Positions 21,668 through 33,150 are shown, numbered from the stretch's first letter. The stretch is DNA of 64,000 bases from Forficula auricularia (GCA_024734495.1 JALMQS010000153.1:5977294-6041293), one strand, 5' to 3'. Numbers and translations: made by a program. Notes: generated from the letters alone by a model not told the origin.

Positions 21668-22437
21668 GATTATAATCCTTTCTGTAAAAACAATCTTAAA
21701 ACGTTTATAAGAAATCCAAATATTTCGTGAGGATTTCTTCCTTTAATTAAAGTTAAGCTTTTTACTTTTTTATTTTTTTCTCGCAAGAACCAAGTTTTTT
21801 TAGTATTTTTTATTTTATATCTCATTTGAAACATTACGATAGAGATTAATTTGAAAAGGGTAAAATTGGCAGCGGGGTTTCAAAGATGACGAAATTATAA
21901 GCGGAATTCATGTGCAGTGTAGTAGATTCTTGTAAAATAGAAATAAATCATTATAAAGAGATCTGGTAGTAATGTGATGAGTTTAATTTAAGTATATACC
22001 TATTTTTAGTTTTTTATTTTAAATAATATATATTATAATATTTTTTTTCATTTAGAAATAATTATAATTTAGATTTGAATTCTAACACTTCAATCTTCAC
22101 TTTGAAGTACCAACCTAGTTTTTTTTTCACTCTTTATAAATATTAAGCCCTGCGTTTTCCTTTTTGCTCTCTTTCAATTTCTGCTTTATTATTTTACATA
22201 ATATAGGTAAATGCTTAACATTTTTTTTTAAAGCATTTTCCAGCCCTTTGATCTCCCTCTAAAGGAATCTGACAAGTATTTAATGTCAAATTCAGATTTG
22301 TTTTTCCTTTCATTTTTTTTTTATATTTATATATAACTTTTACCTGATAAAAAGAGAGAGAGAGATAAAAATATATATCATGGCGTGTTTACTGAATACC
22401 ACATAACTTTCAATTACCCCTCATCAAGATTTAAAAT
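21668..22437. other. Non-coding, very AT-rich
   Basis: No recognisable gene or repeat, apart from (TA)n and a (GA)n run near 22353-22364. Confidence 0.5.
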
Positions 22438-23237
22438 CTACTCTTATTAAACGAGCAAAAATTGTATATTTATTTGTTTATATATTTGTATCTTGGTTCT
22501 ATTTTGAAAACGACTCTACCGATTTTGATGAAATTCACGGGTTAGGGGGTTTTCGGGGTGACAATTCGATCTGTCACGGTCTCACCTTCGACAAAATTGT
22601 TTTTGATGGGTTTTTTCGTAATCAAATTAATTATTCTCAGGTAGACAAATCCCATTCTTAGGGTTTTAAAAAGGTTTCCCTTTTCCTTTTGTACCCAGGC
22701 AGACAATGGGTTGCCTTAATTCATTGTTCTAAAGGCCTTGAAGAAGTATTGTGATTGTGGATTTTAACATATTTTGTTCAACCTAAACGTTAGAAATATT
22801 AATAAACGTTTTATAATTGTTTTTATAAAGAACTTTATTTATTTAATAGAATAAAAAATAATCAAGAATTTATTTAAAAATATATTTCGCATAAGCAGGT
22901 CTCAATTTTCTGAAAAAACAACACATTTTGATAGGTTTTATTTATTAACAATTGGATGAATAAAAATGAATCATATGGTTGAATCAAAACAGGTGCAGGA
23001 GGTGGGATGCAGTGGTGGGGGATCCGGGGGTAGGGAGAGGTTTCGGGGGTGGGGTCAAGCGGGGTGGGGGTACAGTGGGCGAATACTATATATATTTGTT
23101 TTTTTTTTTAATTTGAAAACGGCTCTCAAATAAAAATCGACCTTTTTATCAGAATTTTAAATTAAAAATAATATTAAAATAAAGGTTTTAACTGAAAGGA
23201 AGAAGTTACCGAGCATCGCTCGATGCCTCCAGGTACT
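22438..23237 (+). mobile_element. Helitron-like non-autonomous element, near complete
   Basis: The 5' end reads 'ctactcttattaaacgagc', followed by TA-rich sequence and 'acgactctaccgattttgat'. The 3' end carries a perfect 6-bp hairpin GCATCG-CT-CGATGC and then CTCCAGGTACTA. There are no terminal inverted repeats and no target duplication, as expected for Helitrons. There is a G-rich internal block at 22995-23090. At about 800 bp with no Rep/helicase it is non-autonomous. The 5' and 3' signatures are like HINE/DINE-1-type Helentron derivatives; that naming is from memory of the family. Confidence 0.6.
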
Positions 23238-23282
23238 AGATATTTAAAGTTAATTAAATAAAAGTGAAAGATCGAAATTAAA

Positions 23283-23700
23283 CGTATTTAAATAAATAAA
23301 TAAATAAATAAATCTTTATTCCTCGACCTGCTTAGAGGCACAAGTCCTCGGTGGCTAGGTCCTCCAAACATCAATACAATTTAGCTACAATACATTAATA
23401 AACATCAATACAAATTAATTACAACAATTTAACAAATAATAAACAAGTAAAAAAAAAAATAAAAAATAAAAAATAGAAATGTATGCTCATTAATAAATAA
23501 CATGACCATAGATTTCCATCAAAAAACAAAAAGTAATTTAAAAATTCCGCGCAAAAAACCCGATACCAGGAGCAAGCGACGCATTAGCCATCCCGGCATT
23601 TGCCATAAGTTGTTAAGGAAACCTGGTCAAAACCTTAACAAGGATGGTATGACCTTTCTCTACCTCACCTAATCTCTGCTTGTGAGAACTAAATAAAATT
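23283..23700 (-). mobile_element. Non-LTR retrotransposon 3' end
   Basis: Read on the minus strand it ends with 'ctaagcaggtcgaggaat' followed by 'aaagatttatttatttattt', a polyadenylation-like signal and a (TTTA)n tail. This is typical of LINE 3' ends. The upstream 3' UTR-like part carries A/T-rich tracts. No reverse transcriptase frame remains. It is a 5'-truncated insertion. Confidence 0.6.
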
Positions 23701-24037
23701 TTAGCACAACTCTAGCACATTAGGACTTGACAAAATTTATAATTGATTTAATAACTTAATTAAAAAAATACCCCCAAACCGCTCGTAGAAAGTTCTAAAT
23801 TATCCTCAAACAACAGCCAATGTACTAAAGCTTTTTCAAAAAAAACTAATTTCACTTTCTAGCAATTATATGACTTTAATGAGAATTATAAACTCTAAAG
23901 AACATACTATTCTAGATAAATAAGGAAAATATAAAAAACCTTGACGTGAGAGAATATGAACAGCTTTCACTTTTTCTTTTTTTTTTAACTTTCATATAAA
24001 AAATTTACTTATATCATAAAAAATTTTAAGAAAAAAT

Positions 24038-24727
24038 AAAACCGACTTCAAAAAAATTAAATGCAACAAATAAAATACACTAAAAGGTATAAAATAATTA
24101 TTATTTTATATTAGTTACAACTAAACGACGAAATATTAACATGAAATTACTTTTTGAAGTCGGTGCCAAACAAACTATACCTATAAGCGAGCGTACCCAC
24201 CAAACGTACTAAGTAAGATCCGTCGAGTGCGATTCATAAAAGGTATATGTTTGGCACCGACTTCAAAAAGTAATTTCATGTTAATATTTCGTCGTTTAGT
24301 TGTAACTAAATAAGATAATAATTATTTTATACCTTTTAGTGTATTTTATTTGTTGCATTTAATTTTTTTGAAGTCGGTTTTATTTTTTCTTAAAATTTTT
24401 TATTTTTCTCTTTTTAGTGATGTTATTAATAGTGATCCTATCATCAGAACTTGACCAAATTAATATTGCACCATCCCTAAGATACCTCCTTTCCAATAAA
24501 AGAATCATCGAAATCGGTTCATAAACAAAGAAGTTAGTCCTGAACAAACCTAACAAAAAAGGTCTAATACCTACGAAAAAAAATGGGACCAATCGGAACG
24601 TAGACTGGACCCAATGCAAATTTTTTTTCAAAATCGGTTCACAATTGGCGGAGATATGAGGTAACATAGGCACAAAAAAAAAATTCAGTCGAATAGAGAA
24701 CCTCCTCCTTTTTTTGAAGTCGGTTAA
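24038..24727 (+). mobile_element. Foldback family T, intact copy
   Basis: It has the same order as at 7331: a hairpin module 24038-24387 with end motif 'aaccgacttcaaaaa', then a tail of about 340 bp ending 'gaagtcggtt'. The loop region 'actatacctataagcgagcg' is kept, and is shared with the 48226 copy. Confidence 0.75.
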
Positions 24728-24819
24728 AAATATTGAGATCGTTTCTCTGAATCTCTGACTGACTTATACTTTTTCAATTTTAATTATTAAAACTATTCGA
24801 ATACGATAGCTTATGAGCT

Positions 24820-24955
24820 AGAGACCGGATTTTTATGCAGTAAAAACTGCCAAAATATGCAGTTAAAAATGCTGAAATATGCAAGTAATATGCAGAATAA
24901 GTTGAAATATGCAAATATATGCAGCAAAAGATGGCAAAATAAATTTTTTTATGCA
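24820..24955. repeat. Degenerate 'atatgcag' repeat
   Basis: At least six loosely spaced copies of 'aaatatgcag' or 'tatgcaaat' follow 'gaccggatttttatgcag'. It may be a subterminal repeat cluster of a DNA transposon, where transposase binding sites are often repeated. No ends were defined. Confidence 0.4.
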
Positions 24956-25110
24956 CTAAAAAATTAAAATTGAAGACAAAAAGACTATATTATATTTGAA
25001 GGAGTGCTATGAAAGGAATAAAATGACAAAGTAAGCTATATACTCCAAATGTCAAATATGTACTTTTATTGCGTAAAAAATTGCACAAAATTCTAATTTC
25101 ATTTAATATA

Positions 25111-25600
25111 CAGTGGAACCCCGCTATTCGTCCGCCTCTCTATTCGTACAACTCATTATTCGTACTGCGTGCACGAATGCGCCACTGAGCGGAACTTTGC
25201 ACCGGTACTGGACAACGCTCCTGCTCACCCTCCAGGTTTGGAGGAAGATCTGACTGGTGAATATAGTTTCATTCAAGTGAGATTTTTGCCCCCTAACACT
25301 ACTCCACTTATCCAGCCCATGGATCAGCAGGTCACTTCAAACTTCAAAAAACTTTATACAAAAGCACTGTTTCAAAGATGTTTCGAAGCAACCTCTGACA
25401 CAGAACTCACCCTCAGAGACTTTTGGAAGAACAATTTTAATATCCTCCATTGCTTGAGAATAATAGAAAAAGCCTGGGATGAAGTTTCTTTGAGGACACT
25501 GTGAAATCCTCCTGGAGAAATTTGTGGCCAGACTGTGTGGCACTGAAAGACTAGAGAGAGAAAAATCCAAAATACCAATTTGACCCCCCCCCGACCCCTC
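25111..25600 (+). pseudogene. pogo/Tigger-like transposon, deleted
   Basis: A terminal inverted repeat CAGTGGAACCCCGCTATTCG follows TA, as in Tigger-type elements (TA target). Only about 50 bp inside, the sequence jumps to the C-terminal part of a DDE_1 (jerky/Tigger) transposase, 25169-25504. That part keeps LDNAPAHP, the second catalytic Asp, and NTTPLIQPMDQQV, the third Asp. The N-terminal CENP-B/HTH DNA-binding part and the first Asp are missing, so the gene is dead. The opposite terminal repeat was not found after 25504. No ATG start is credible. Confidence 0.8.
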
Positions 25601-25984
25601 CCTACTCTACGGGTATAATGCGACCAATTGATGGGGTGTTAAAACATAGGAAAGTAATTTTGTATGGGTCGTTAAATACAATTTATTATTGTCAAAAGTG
25701 AGTGGCAAGTGACCAACAAGCGGCCAATGCAACAGCAACAGCAGCAACAACAACAACAACAACGTCAATATTCGGGACCTCAGAGAATCTGCTTAATGAT
25801 TACGAGCAGCTTGTCTCTTTAATTAAACAAGCCAATCAATTTTGTTAACAAACAAAAAACAACCTGGGAAACCACAGGGACAAGGAATATGAGAGGGACC
25901 TTATTAGTAAAGAAAAATGGGTGCATCACACGACTTTCAATTGGAAATGTTCAAATGAGGAGGGAAAAGATAAACATTTTCAAG
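25601..25984. other. Non-coding with (CAA/CAG)n
   Basis: A short CAG/CAA repeat is at about 25728-25762. Open frames in this part overlap the following hairpin and are not convincing. Confidence 0.45.
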
Positions 25985-27175
25985 ACGTATAGCTCAGTAA
26001 ATAGGGGGGTTTCACCTTACATTAATTGCGGAAAAATATTTTTTTTTATGATCGTTTTCTATGGTGTGGGTATGCCAAATCTAAGTTTGCGACCTCGAAA
26101 GTGTGGGGGAAAACTTTTGGTGGCCGAAAAATCTCGACATTTCGGACTTTTTTAGTTTTTCGCTTACAATTCGAAAATAGTTCATATTTTCTAAATAACC
26201 GTTCTATAGTAAATTAAAGAGGACAAAATTTCGCGTCGATTAAAAAAAAATATGCAAAATTGGTCCAGTAGTTCGATTTTTAATGGGGATCCAAAAAACA
26301 GCACCCGGGATCACTTTTGAATATCCCAAAAACTCGCACTTTTTTCGATTTTTCCCATTTTGACCATGAAGGAGCACGTTTTCGACAAAGACTACTCTAT
26401 ACATTTTTAAACTATGTAGTTTAAATTTGCTACAATTGAAACAAAGTTTCATCTTAATTGATAACGTAACCCGTGCCGCAATGAGGTTGAAGTTTTGAAA
26501 AAAAAATGCAATTTTTTGCGAAAAATCGATGTTTTTCCTTCATAAAATGAAAACCACTCATCCTAGAATTTTGATTTCTATCTCATTCTCTAGGAAATTT
26601 TATTGACTTGAACGTCAACTTGGACTACTTTTTTGTTAAAACTCTTAGATTTATAGATATCCAGCATTTTCCGGGGAGGATATGATCCTCAAAAGCGTCA
26701 TGGAAAATGCTGTGATATCTATAAATATAAGAGTTTTATCAAAAAAAGTAGTCCAAATATAAGTTAAAGTCAACAAAATTTCCTAGAGAATGTGATAGAA
26801 ATCAAGTTTCTAGGATGAGTGGTTTTCATTTTATGAATGAAAAACTGCGATTTTTTGGATTCCTTAAAAATCGAACTACTGGTCCAATTGTTGCACATTT
26901 TTTTTAATTGACGCGAAATTTTGTCCTCTTTAATTTACTATAGGACGGTTATTTACAAAATATGGACCTTTTTTGAGTTTTAAGCAAAAATCTGGATAAA
27001 GTCCAAAAATTTCGAGGTTTTTCGGCACCAAAAGTTGTCCCTCACACTTTCGAGGTCGCGAACTTGGATTTGGCATACCCACACCATACCAAACGATCCT
27101 AGAAATTTTTTTTTCCCGCAATTAATGTAAGCTGAACCAATTTTTGGATCCTCTATTTACTGGGCTAGTAGGCTT
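25985..27175. repeat. 1.2-kb hairpin built from family G
   Basis: Outer arms 25985-26290 and 26870-27175 are diverged reverse complements ('tggtgtgggtatgccaaat' against 'tttggcatacccacacca'). Inner arms 26525-26670 and 26700-26850 are also complementary ('gaaaaccactcatcctag' against its complement), centre near 26685. Arm divergence is visible, so it is not a recent assembly fold. The single-arm version of the inner part is at 50760-51010. Confidence 0.75.
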
Positions 27176-27289
27176 TCTATAAAATTTAATGATTTTTTTA
27201 CAATTTTTATCGTCTTTTTTGTGTGAAGAACTTCATATATTAACAGGGTTTTTTTTACATAATTTTTTGCTTTAGTTAATAGCTATATA

Positions 27290-27425
27290 TTAATATTAAA
27301 TTTAATTTTAAATTCACATAAAAAGGTCGATTTTTATTTACAGCAGAATTAAATAAAATTCAAATTTAATTTTATTTATTTTTTGCCAACGTTTTGACTC
27401 GCTCCGCCCATCACCAACACAACAA
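27290..27425. repeat. Helitron-like internal fragment
   Basis: 'aggtcgatttttatttacag' and 'gccaacgttttgactcg' recur in 5340-5450. Both copies lack termini. Confidence 0.4.
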
Positions 27426-27477
27426 AATTTTGGAAAAATATTATTAATATACACAGAGGTTCTTTAGAAGACCCATT

Positions 27478-27535
27478 TTTTAAACCCTGAAGAAGGAGAA
27501 ACGATCATCTGAATCGTTGGGTTTTTTAAGAGTAT
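27478..27535 (+). ncRNA. Hammerhead-like motif without a normal stem II
   Basis: AAACC precedes CTGAAGA, then AGGA and GAAACGAT. Stem III ACGAT/ATCGT with a 7-base loop is good, and stem I AAACC/GGTTT pairs. Stem II is practically absent, only AGGA between the core boxes. It may be a decayed hammerhead, or not one at all. Confidence 0.3.
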
Positions 27536-27751
27536 GAAAATGACGTTCTAATAAATTATTTTATTCGGGATTTGTAATTTTCGATTACCCTCCTTGCCTG
27601 TGCATCAATTTGGCGTTGAGTTCTACCACTCTGTCTTCACTAGAAAATACTTCAGATTAATTAAATTTCCTAATTTAATATATAATAATATTTGTAATAA
27701 ATTATTTATTAGTTGTTTTAAAAAAACAAAAAAACAATTAATTAATAAAAG

Positions 27752-27830
27752 GGGTCGGGTTAGGCTAGGGGTTAGCGTATCAGCCTGCTAACCAAATGGA
27801 CCCGGGTTCGAATCCGACTTGAGTCATCCG
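27752..27830 (+). other. tRNA-like sequence (tRNA-derived repeat or pseudo-tRNA)
   Basis: A box 'taggctaggggttagcg' and B box 'ggttcgaatcc' (about 27805-27815) are in the right order and spacing for a tRNA. The T-stem pairs only about 3 bp, and acceptor-stem pairing is not evident. No second copy was noticed in the window. It could be a SINE head or a tRNA pseudogene. Confidence 0.5.
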
Positions 27831-28014
27831 GCTAAAATCTGATTATATTAGCTGGTCTCTAATTTGAAGATTATTTTGTCTTTTAGGGAAATGATAGTAT
27901 TTTTGAATTCATATTTTCATCAAATTAAAAGTAAACAGTAAAAGTCAAGTCTTAAGAATATATTTGAAAAATTATTATATCTATAAAAAGTAATATATCC
28001 GGGTTATTAAATCA

Positions 28015-28260
28015 ATAAAATCATATAAAAAAATAACCGAGAGGTGGTTTTTTTAATCAATTAAATAAATATTAAATAATAATTTTATTGAAGCAATTTT
28101 TTACATGAAATAATGTATACATTGTATTTGAGGCTTCGATTTCGGAGATTACTTCCCCACCATCGACTGTACTTGATCTTCTAGCTTGCGATAATATTTT
28201 TAGTATAAGTGTTTTTTAATAAGAGGAATTTTAATCAATTAAATTGGCAAATTCTAATAT
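28015..28260 (+). repeat. Interspersed repeat family N
   Basis: 'ttattgaagcaatttttta' through 'cgactgtacttgatcttcta' and 'ttttaataagaggaatttta' is repeated at 52120-52340. Diverged copies in the opposite orientation are at 34660-35170. It lies next to a minus-strand Helitron-like 5' module both here and at 52340, so it may be part of those elements. Confidence 0.55.
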
Positions 28261-28580
28261 ATAACAATATTTGGAATAAAATATTAGTGGGTTTTTAAAT
28301 TGAAAAACCAATTAATAAATAAAAGATAATTGAAAAAAATGTAAACAAACTTTTTTATTGAGATTTTCATCTATCAATAATTACTTTAATTATGAAAAGA
28401 TCAATTAAGATGAAATTTGTCGAGGTCCAGACCTAGCCAGATCGTTTTCTCATCCTCAAAACTTGTTAATAGAGTTGGTTTCATCAAAATAGGTAGAGCC
28501 GTTTTCAAAATAGAACTAAAGATACAAATATATAAACAAATAAAAATACAATTTTTGCTCGTTTAATAAGAGTAGATAGA
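28261..28580 (-). mobile_element. Helitron-like 5' half
   Basis: The minus-strand 5' terminus is near 28580 (rc 'tattaaacgagcaaaaattg'). The module then contains 'gattttgatgaaa'-like and 'ctggctaggtctggacc' phrases. The 3' end was not seen; family N may be the inner continuation. Confidence 0.5.
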
Positions 28581-29384
28581 TAGGCAAAAGTGGGGGCAGT
28601 GGTAAGTGCAAGTCGCTTGGGCCACACACTACATATTGTCTTTATCCTTTTCCTTTTCACCAGCATTAACATTTCTTTTCCTTTTTGTCGAATTGCCTGT
28701 TCAAATTCAAAATTTAATATGGGGCCTTGTATATTTAGTAAGGATCAATAATTTCCTTTCCCTTTGATGAATGAATTAATCTAGCAATTTTTTTATTTTT
28801 TATTTTTTCCTCTTTCACTTTTGCTTCTTCTTGAACTCAAAGAAACTACGAGGTTAAAAAAAGAGTAGGGAAACACTTTCTTTACCTCCTCCCGTTCCCC
28901 TTTTCTCTTTTTTTCCTATATATATATATAAAAAAAATTACATAAAAAGAATTGAAAACCAACCAAGTTCGTTTTTCTCTTCTTCTCTCTCGTTCTTGGA
29001 ATATTTTTTTTTCTTTTTTTCTTTTTTTTCAATCTCTCCCTCATCTTTTTCGTTTTTTCTATTCATCCGGGTTCAAGACGAAGTGATGAAGTTTAAGTCC
29101 TGTTCGAAAAGACCCGTGAGGGTGGCTGCCAATGCTATAGCTAGCTAGCTGCTTCATACTGGGTTTACTTCTCTTGTCACATACTATTTGTTCGGGGGAT
29201 CCCCTTTCAAAAAAAAACTCCCCCCTAAGCTCGTTTCAATAATCAAAAAAGAAACTTTTGTGAATAGGGTAGAGGGGAGAAAAAACGGTGTCTGTATATA
29301 ATTGAAATGATTTTGTTTTGCAGAGAGTAGCACAGTTCTTGATTCATGAAGAGAAATCAATGAGGTTATCCTCTGCTTGATGCA
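28581..29384. other. Non-coding, C/T-rich tracts
   Basis: No repeat partner seen. T/C-rich tracts lie at 28790-29060. It looks like ordinary intronic DNA. Confidence 0.4.
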
Positions 29385-29424
29385 AATATTTACTACTCTT
29401 ATTAAACAGGCAAAAATTGTTTTA

Positions 29425-29497
<73 letters not shown>

Positions 29498-29765
29498 ATC
29501 ATTGTTCTATTTTGAAAACAGCTTTGCAGTTGATCAGCTCAATTCTATTAACAAGTTTTGAGGATGAGAGAAACTGATCTGGCTAGGTCTGGACCTCGAC
29601 AAATTTAATCTTAATTGATCTTTTCTTAATTAAAGAAATTATTGATAGATGAAAATCTCAATAAAAAAGTTTGTTTACATTTTTTCAATTATGTTTTATT
29701 TTTAATTGGTTTTTTAATTTTAAAAACCCACTAATGAGTTATAACAAAATATTAATATATTATAT
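29385..29765 (+). mobile_element. Helitron-like 5' half with expanded (TA)n
   Basis: It begins 'tactcttattaaacaggc'. The TA-rich segment is expanded to about 70 bp of pure (TA)n at 29423-29493. It is followed by the conserved 'tctggctaggtctggacc' block. The open frame over the TA run (YIYIYI) is an artefact. Confidence 0.55.
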
Positions 29766-30149
29766 TAAAATTAGGAATTTTTTGTTTCTTTTTAATTAAC
29801 GAATTATTAAATCTGCTCAAAACAGGTTTGTTTTAAATAAAATTAGTTCGTATTTTTTATATAGCTTGGAAACAAAATGTTATTTAATTTTATGTTTTTA
29901 TTTCAGATCCTATACGATTATTTTTCCTATTTATTTTTTATAAAATAAGTAGGAAAGTAAAAATAAAATTTTAAACTACAAATTTGACTGAAATTGAGTT
30001 TATGGACACGGTCATCTCGAAGTGTCTCAAGTAGGCGTTGGCAATTTTCACTTTTAAAACTTTCCATAGGTTAGTTCTATTCATCATCTCGGTTCATTTT
30101 ATATAAAATGGGTTCCCGATCTAAAACTTTGAAAGGTTCGGTTAAGATA

Positions 30150-30897
30150 TCTACTCTTATTAAAAGAACTAAAATTGTATATTTATTTATATATATATAT
30201 TTGTTTGTATATATATTTGTATCTTAGTTTTATTTTGAAAACGGCTTCGCATTTTTGATAATTCACGGGTTAGAGAGTTTTGAAAGGTGACATTCGATCT
30301 GTCACAGTCATCTTCAATAAAAATCTAATTTTTGATGGTTTTTCGTACTCAATTAATTATTCTCAGGTGAATAAAACCCATTGCAGGTTTTAAAGGATTA
30401 TATTTCCTTTTGTACCCAGGTAGACAATGAAACACAGTTGTCCCTTTTTCTCAAAGAGCCTTGAAGAAATATTGTGATTTTGGTGTGTTATTGTCGAAAC
30501 GTGCTAAACCGAACAAGCTCAGTCTTCAAGGTATATATATGTAGTATTTGTATTTTTTATTTTTTTTATTTTAAAAACGGCTCTAACCATTTTGATGAAA
30601 CAAACTCTATGAACAAGTTTGAGGATGAAAAAACGATCTTGATGCGAGCTAGGTGGAATCTCATGGTGGATGTGGGGGCAGTGGAGGGGGATCGAGAGGG
30701 GGTAGGGCGGGTTTCGAGGGTGGGGTCGTGTGGGGGGGAGGGTACAGTGAATTCCTATATAGATATATTTGTATTTTTTAATTTGAAAACGGCTCTCAAA
30801 TAAAAAATCGATCTTTTTATCAGAATTTTAAATTAAAAATAATATTAAAATAAAGATTTTAACTGAAGGAAAATTCTGGAAGCATCCTTCAGGTACT
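30150..30897 (+). mobile_element. Helitron-like element, near complete but decayed
   Basis: 5' 'ctactcttattaaaagaac', a G-rich block at 30660-30750, and a 3' end 'ggaagcatccttcaggtact' in which the hairpin has decayed to a short stem. The same overall plan and size as 22438-23237. An internal block at 30455-30515 ('ccttgaagaaatattgtg' ... 'gtcgaaacgtg') looks like a decayed hammerhead or Penelope-type piece; its counterpart is at 22736. Confidence 0.5.
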
Positions 30898-30955
30898 ATT
30901 ATATATATATACGATCCGAACCGAGCCGAACTGAATATATCTTAGCTGAACCGGC

Positions 30956-31713
30956 AACGACTTTTTCATATTCAATTCCCATTTTGGGCATTTACTAATT
31001 ATTTTCTATAATTAATATTCTATTTCAAATCAATGTCGATATGACTTGGAACCAGTGATACTACGGTTTCCGTGGTTTCTATAAAAAAACAAAATTGAAT
31101 AATAAAAGAAAATAAATAAAAAAACAGTATCTTTTAAACTCGATATCTCGAAAACTAAGCGAAATCTCAAAAAATGGTAATTCTTTATTTTCGTATTATT
31201 TTGGTGAGTACTAAAAGAATCCATCGTCAGATCGCCGCTCCAGTTAAACTGAATTTATTATATTTCACTAAAATCTTTGAATTTTGACCTTAAATTTATA
31301 TTTTTTTTTACTCGGGGAAATTTCTCCAAAACATTGAATTTCTAATAAATTTTCAATTTTTCAAAAATTTTATGTGAGATATGTTTTTTGCATCTGCAGA
31401 GGGCAGTTTCATTGATTTTCTCTTTGGTTAGCTTATTTGTTTGCCTAGATCATAATTTTACCCTGTAATTTATTTTTCATACCTGTATTCAAGCTCAAAA
31501 CAATTCAACCCCTTCTCCCCCATGTTTCCATATTTCCATTTCTTTATTAAGAAAAATTGAACGGTGTTATTGGCTGTCCCCCGTGGGAGTGTGCTCGGGC
31601 TCCCTCTGATTTTTCGATTAATCATTTCTATAGACTACCAGAAAAAAAGAAAGAATAAATACCGCGAGGTGCAATTTGTTTTACGCCTCTCTGGGTGGGA
31701 TTTTTGTTTGCAG
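30956..31713. other. Probable intron upstream of the EGF exon
   Basis: AT-rich with no recognised repeat except the first bases. It ends in a splice acceptor, 'tttttgtttgcag', at 31701-31713. Confidence 0.45.
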
Positions 31714-31852
31714 AGCTCGGCTCGTGGGAACACGACAGATGCCTGCGAGGATCACGATCCCTGCCAGCATGGCGGCATCTGTATTTCCACCGACAGCGGA
31801 CCCATCTGTGAATGTCGCAATTTGGATTTCGAAGGCACATACTGCGAAAAAG
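31714..31852 (+). CDS. Internal exon: EGF-like domain of a neurexin-type protein
   Basis: The exon is 139 bp between acceptor TTTGCAG and donor AAAG|GTCAGT. It starts in phase 0 and ends in phase 1. The translation has six cysteines in EGF order, C-x5-C-x5-C-x8-C-x1-C-x9-C, with CQHGGICISTDSGPICEC in the middle and a final GTYCEK. EGF-like domains of this wording lie between the laminin-G (LNS) domains of neurexins, presynaptic cell-adhesion receptors with one membrane pass. The family assignment rests on recall of insect neurexin-1 wording; Nrx-IV/Caspr, Slit-like or other EGF proteins remain possible. No other exon was found in the window, so the flanking introns would be very large. A second AG directly after the acceptor leaves a two-base ambiguity in the start. 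Confidence 0.7.
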
Positions 31853-32050
31853 GTCAGTCACTACCTATACATTTATTTATTATCTACTACATATGTTATT
31901 GATTTTTGGAAAGATTTCGATCAAGTGGAAATCAAATTTTACATTCAATGTGGATTGACCTCGGATTATAAGATTATTTATTATGTGTATTTATTTTCAC
32001 AATGTTTCTTATTTCGTTTGGTGAATCGTATCCATAATTTAATTAATTTA
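31853..32050 (+). other. Start of downstream intron
   Basis: It begins GTCAGT, a good donor. The reading frame runs past the donor to a stop at 31902, but the added residues are not EGF-like, supporting the splice call. Confidence 0.5.
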
Positions 32051-32345
32051 TTAGTCCAGACAAATTGTGTTTTTATCAGTAAAGTTTTGGAGTGGTTCTG
32101 ATTTTTTACATATATTTGGTTTTTGGGTGGCTGAATCCAAATTAGAAAATTTCGTGACGCAACATTGTAGAAAATGCAAAAAAAAGATGAACATTTCCAT
32201 TTTTTGGCGGTTTTTGACGTGACAATGTCTTATAATTCGATGGAGCCGGTTGCGCGCACGAAAAACATGACTCATGCGGCGTTACCTCGCTCTGAGGCGT
32301 TCCATTTTAAGGCTTGAAGTGCAAGCGAGAGCGCGGAACGAGCGA
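32051..32345. repeat. Family G fragment plus CpG-rich block
   Basis: 32051-32225 matches family G ('aatttcgtgacgcaacattg'). 32235-32345 is a GC- and CpG-rich block with alternating 'gcgcgcacg', 'cggcgttacctcgc' and 'gagagcgcggaacgagcg'. It has no frame. It is possibly another repeat, but no partner is in the window. Confidence 0.45.
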
Positions 32346-32865
32346 CAAAGATTGAGGCGGGCTTTTTAAAAGCTACAGTTACAAAAAATTTTAATGATGT
32401 TTCCAAGTTTTAAATTTTAAATTTAAGATTTATGAACAATAATTTAATCACAGTTTATTCTTATAATAAATTATTCAAAATTATTACTTTTTTACAACAA
32501 ATTACAATTAAATTTGCAAAAATAATTAAGTAACTAATTGAACAACAACTTTATTCTTTTAATAGGTTTAATGATTTTTGATTGTTCTTTTTAATTTATT
32601 TGGTTGGCGTTAAACTCGGGTTAACTCTCTTGGCTTGAAATCTTTTTAAATTGATGATTTTACTATTAATTGTTTACTATGAAATAAAAAAAAAAAAAAG
32701 GGATTAGAAACTGAAATAAAAATTAAAAAACAAAAGGAAATTGGATGGACAAGTGGGATTTAGTAATTTTCAAAAATAATTATGTTGAATCTTTATTATT
32801 GATAAGTGAATTTATTTAATCGCCGCTTGATATCGCGATTGAATTTAAGAAAATACAAGATGGGG
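32346..32865. other. Non-coding, AT-rich
   Basis: Poly-A/T-rich, with no repeat partner or gene recognised. Confidence 0.45.
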
Positions 32866-33150
32866 TTATTCTCCTTGTGATAGAGGCTGTATAATATTAG
32901 CTTGCAATCTGCTGGACTCGAGGACTTGCTCTCTGGTATCAGTCTCGTTGATGGCATCTCTCAGTGTCTGGTTAGAGATAAGGCCCTTCGATAGGTTTGT
33001 ATCGAGGAGATAAATATATGTGAGATACGTGTTATCCACGAAAGCTGGGTACGGGCCGAGTCTTGTAAGCTGGACCGCCACTAGACCGCGAAGTGACTCC
33101 TCGCCGGCGGCTATGGCGATGGCTAACAATGTGTGTATGAGGTGTCTCCT
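32866..33150 (-). CDS. Unidentified open frame, GC-richer than surroundings
   Basis: The minus-strand frame is open from 33150 to a stop at 32866. It encodes about 90 residues with balanced composition, for example GLVAVQLTRLGPYPAFVDNT, and no low-complexity bias. GC is about half, against roughly 30 percent around it. There is no in-frame ATG. Upstream in the same frame two stop codons interrupt what still looks like coding, so it may be a broken insertion or a terminal exon. I do not recognise the family. Candidates are a retroelement capsid-like protein, an endogenous viral fragment or a host exon; none is supported by a motif I can name. Confidence 0.4.
   Translation of the reverse strand, partial: RRHLIHTLLAIAIAAGEESLRGLVAVQLTRLGPYPAFVDNTYLTYIYLLDTNLSKGLISNQTLRDAINETDTREQVLESSRLQANIIQPLSQGE

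Noticed and set aside
27752..27830. Functional tRNA gene
   Set aside because: A and B boxes are present, but acceptor and T stems pair poorly; called tRNA-like only.
29377..29577. 66-codon ORF with IYIYIY repeat
   Set aside because: Produced by a (TA)n microsatellite.
31564..31902. The whole 112-codon frame around the EGF domain as a gene
   Set aside because: Residues before 31714 and after 31852 are not EGF-like, and good splice sites border the 139-bp core; only the exon is kept.
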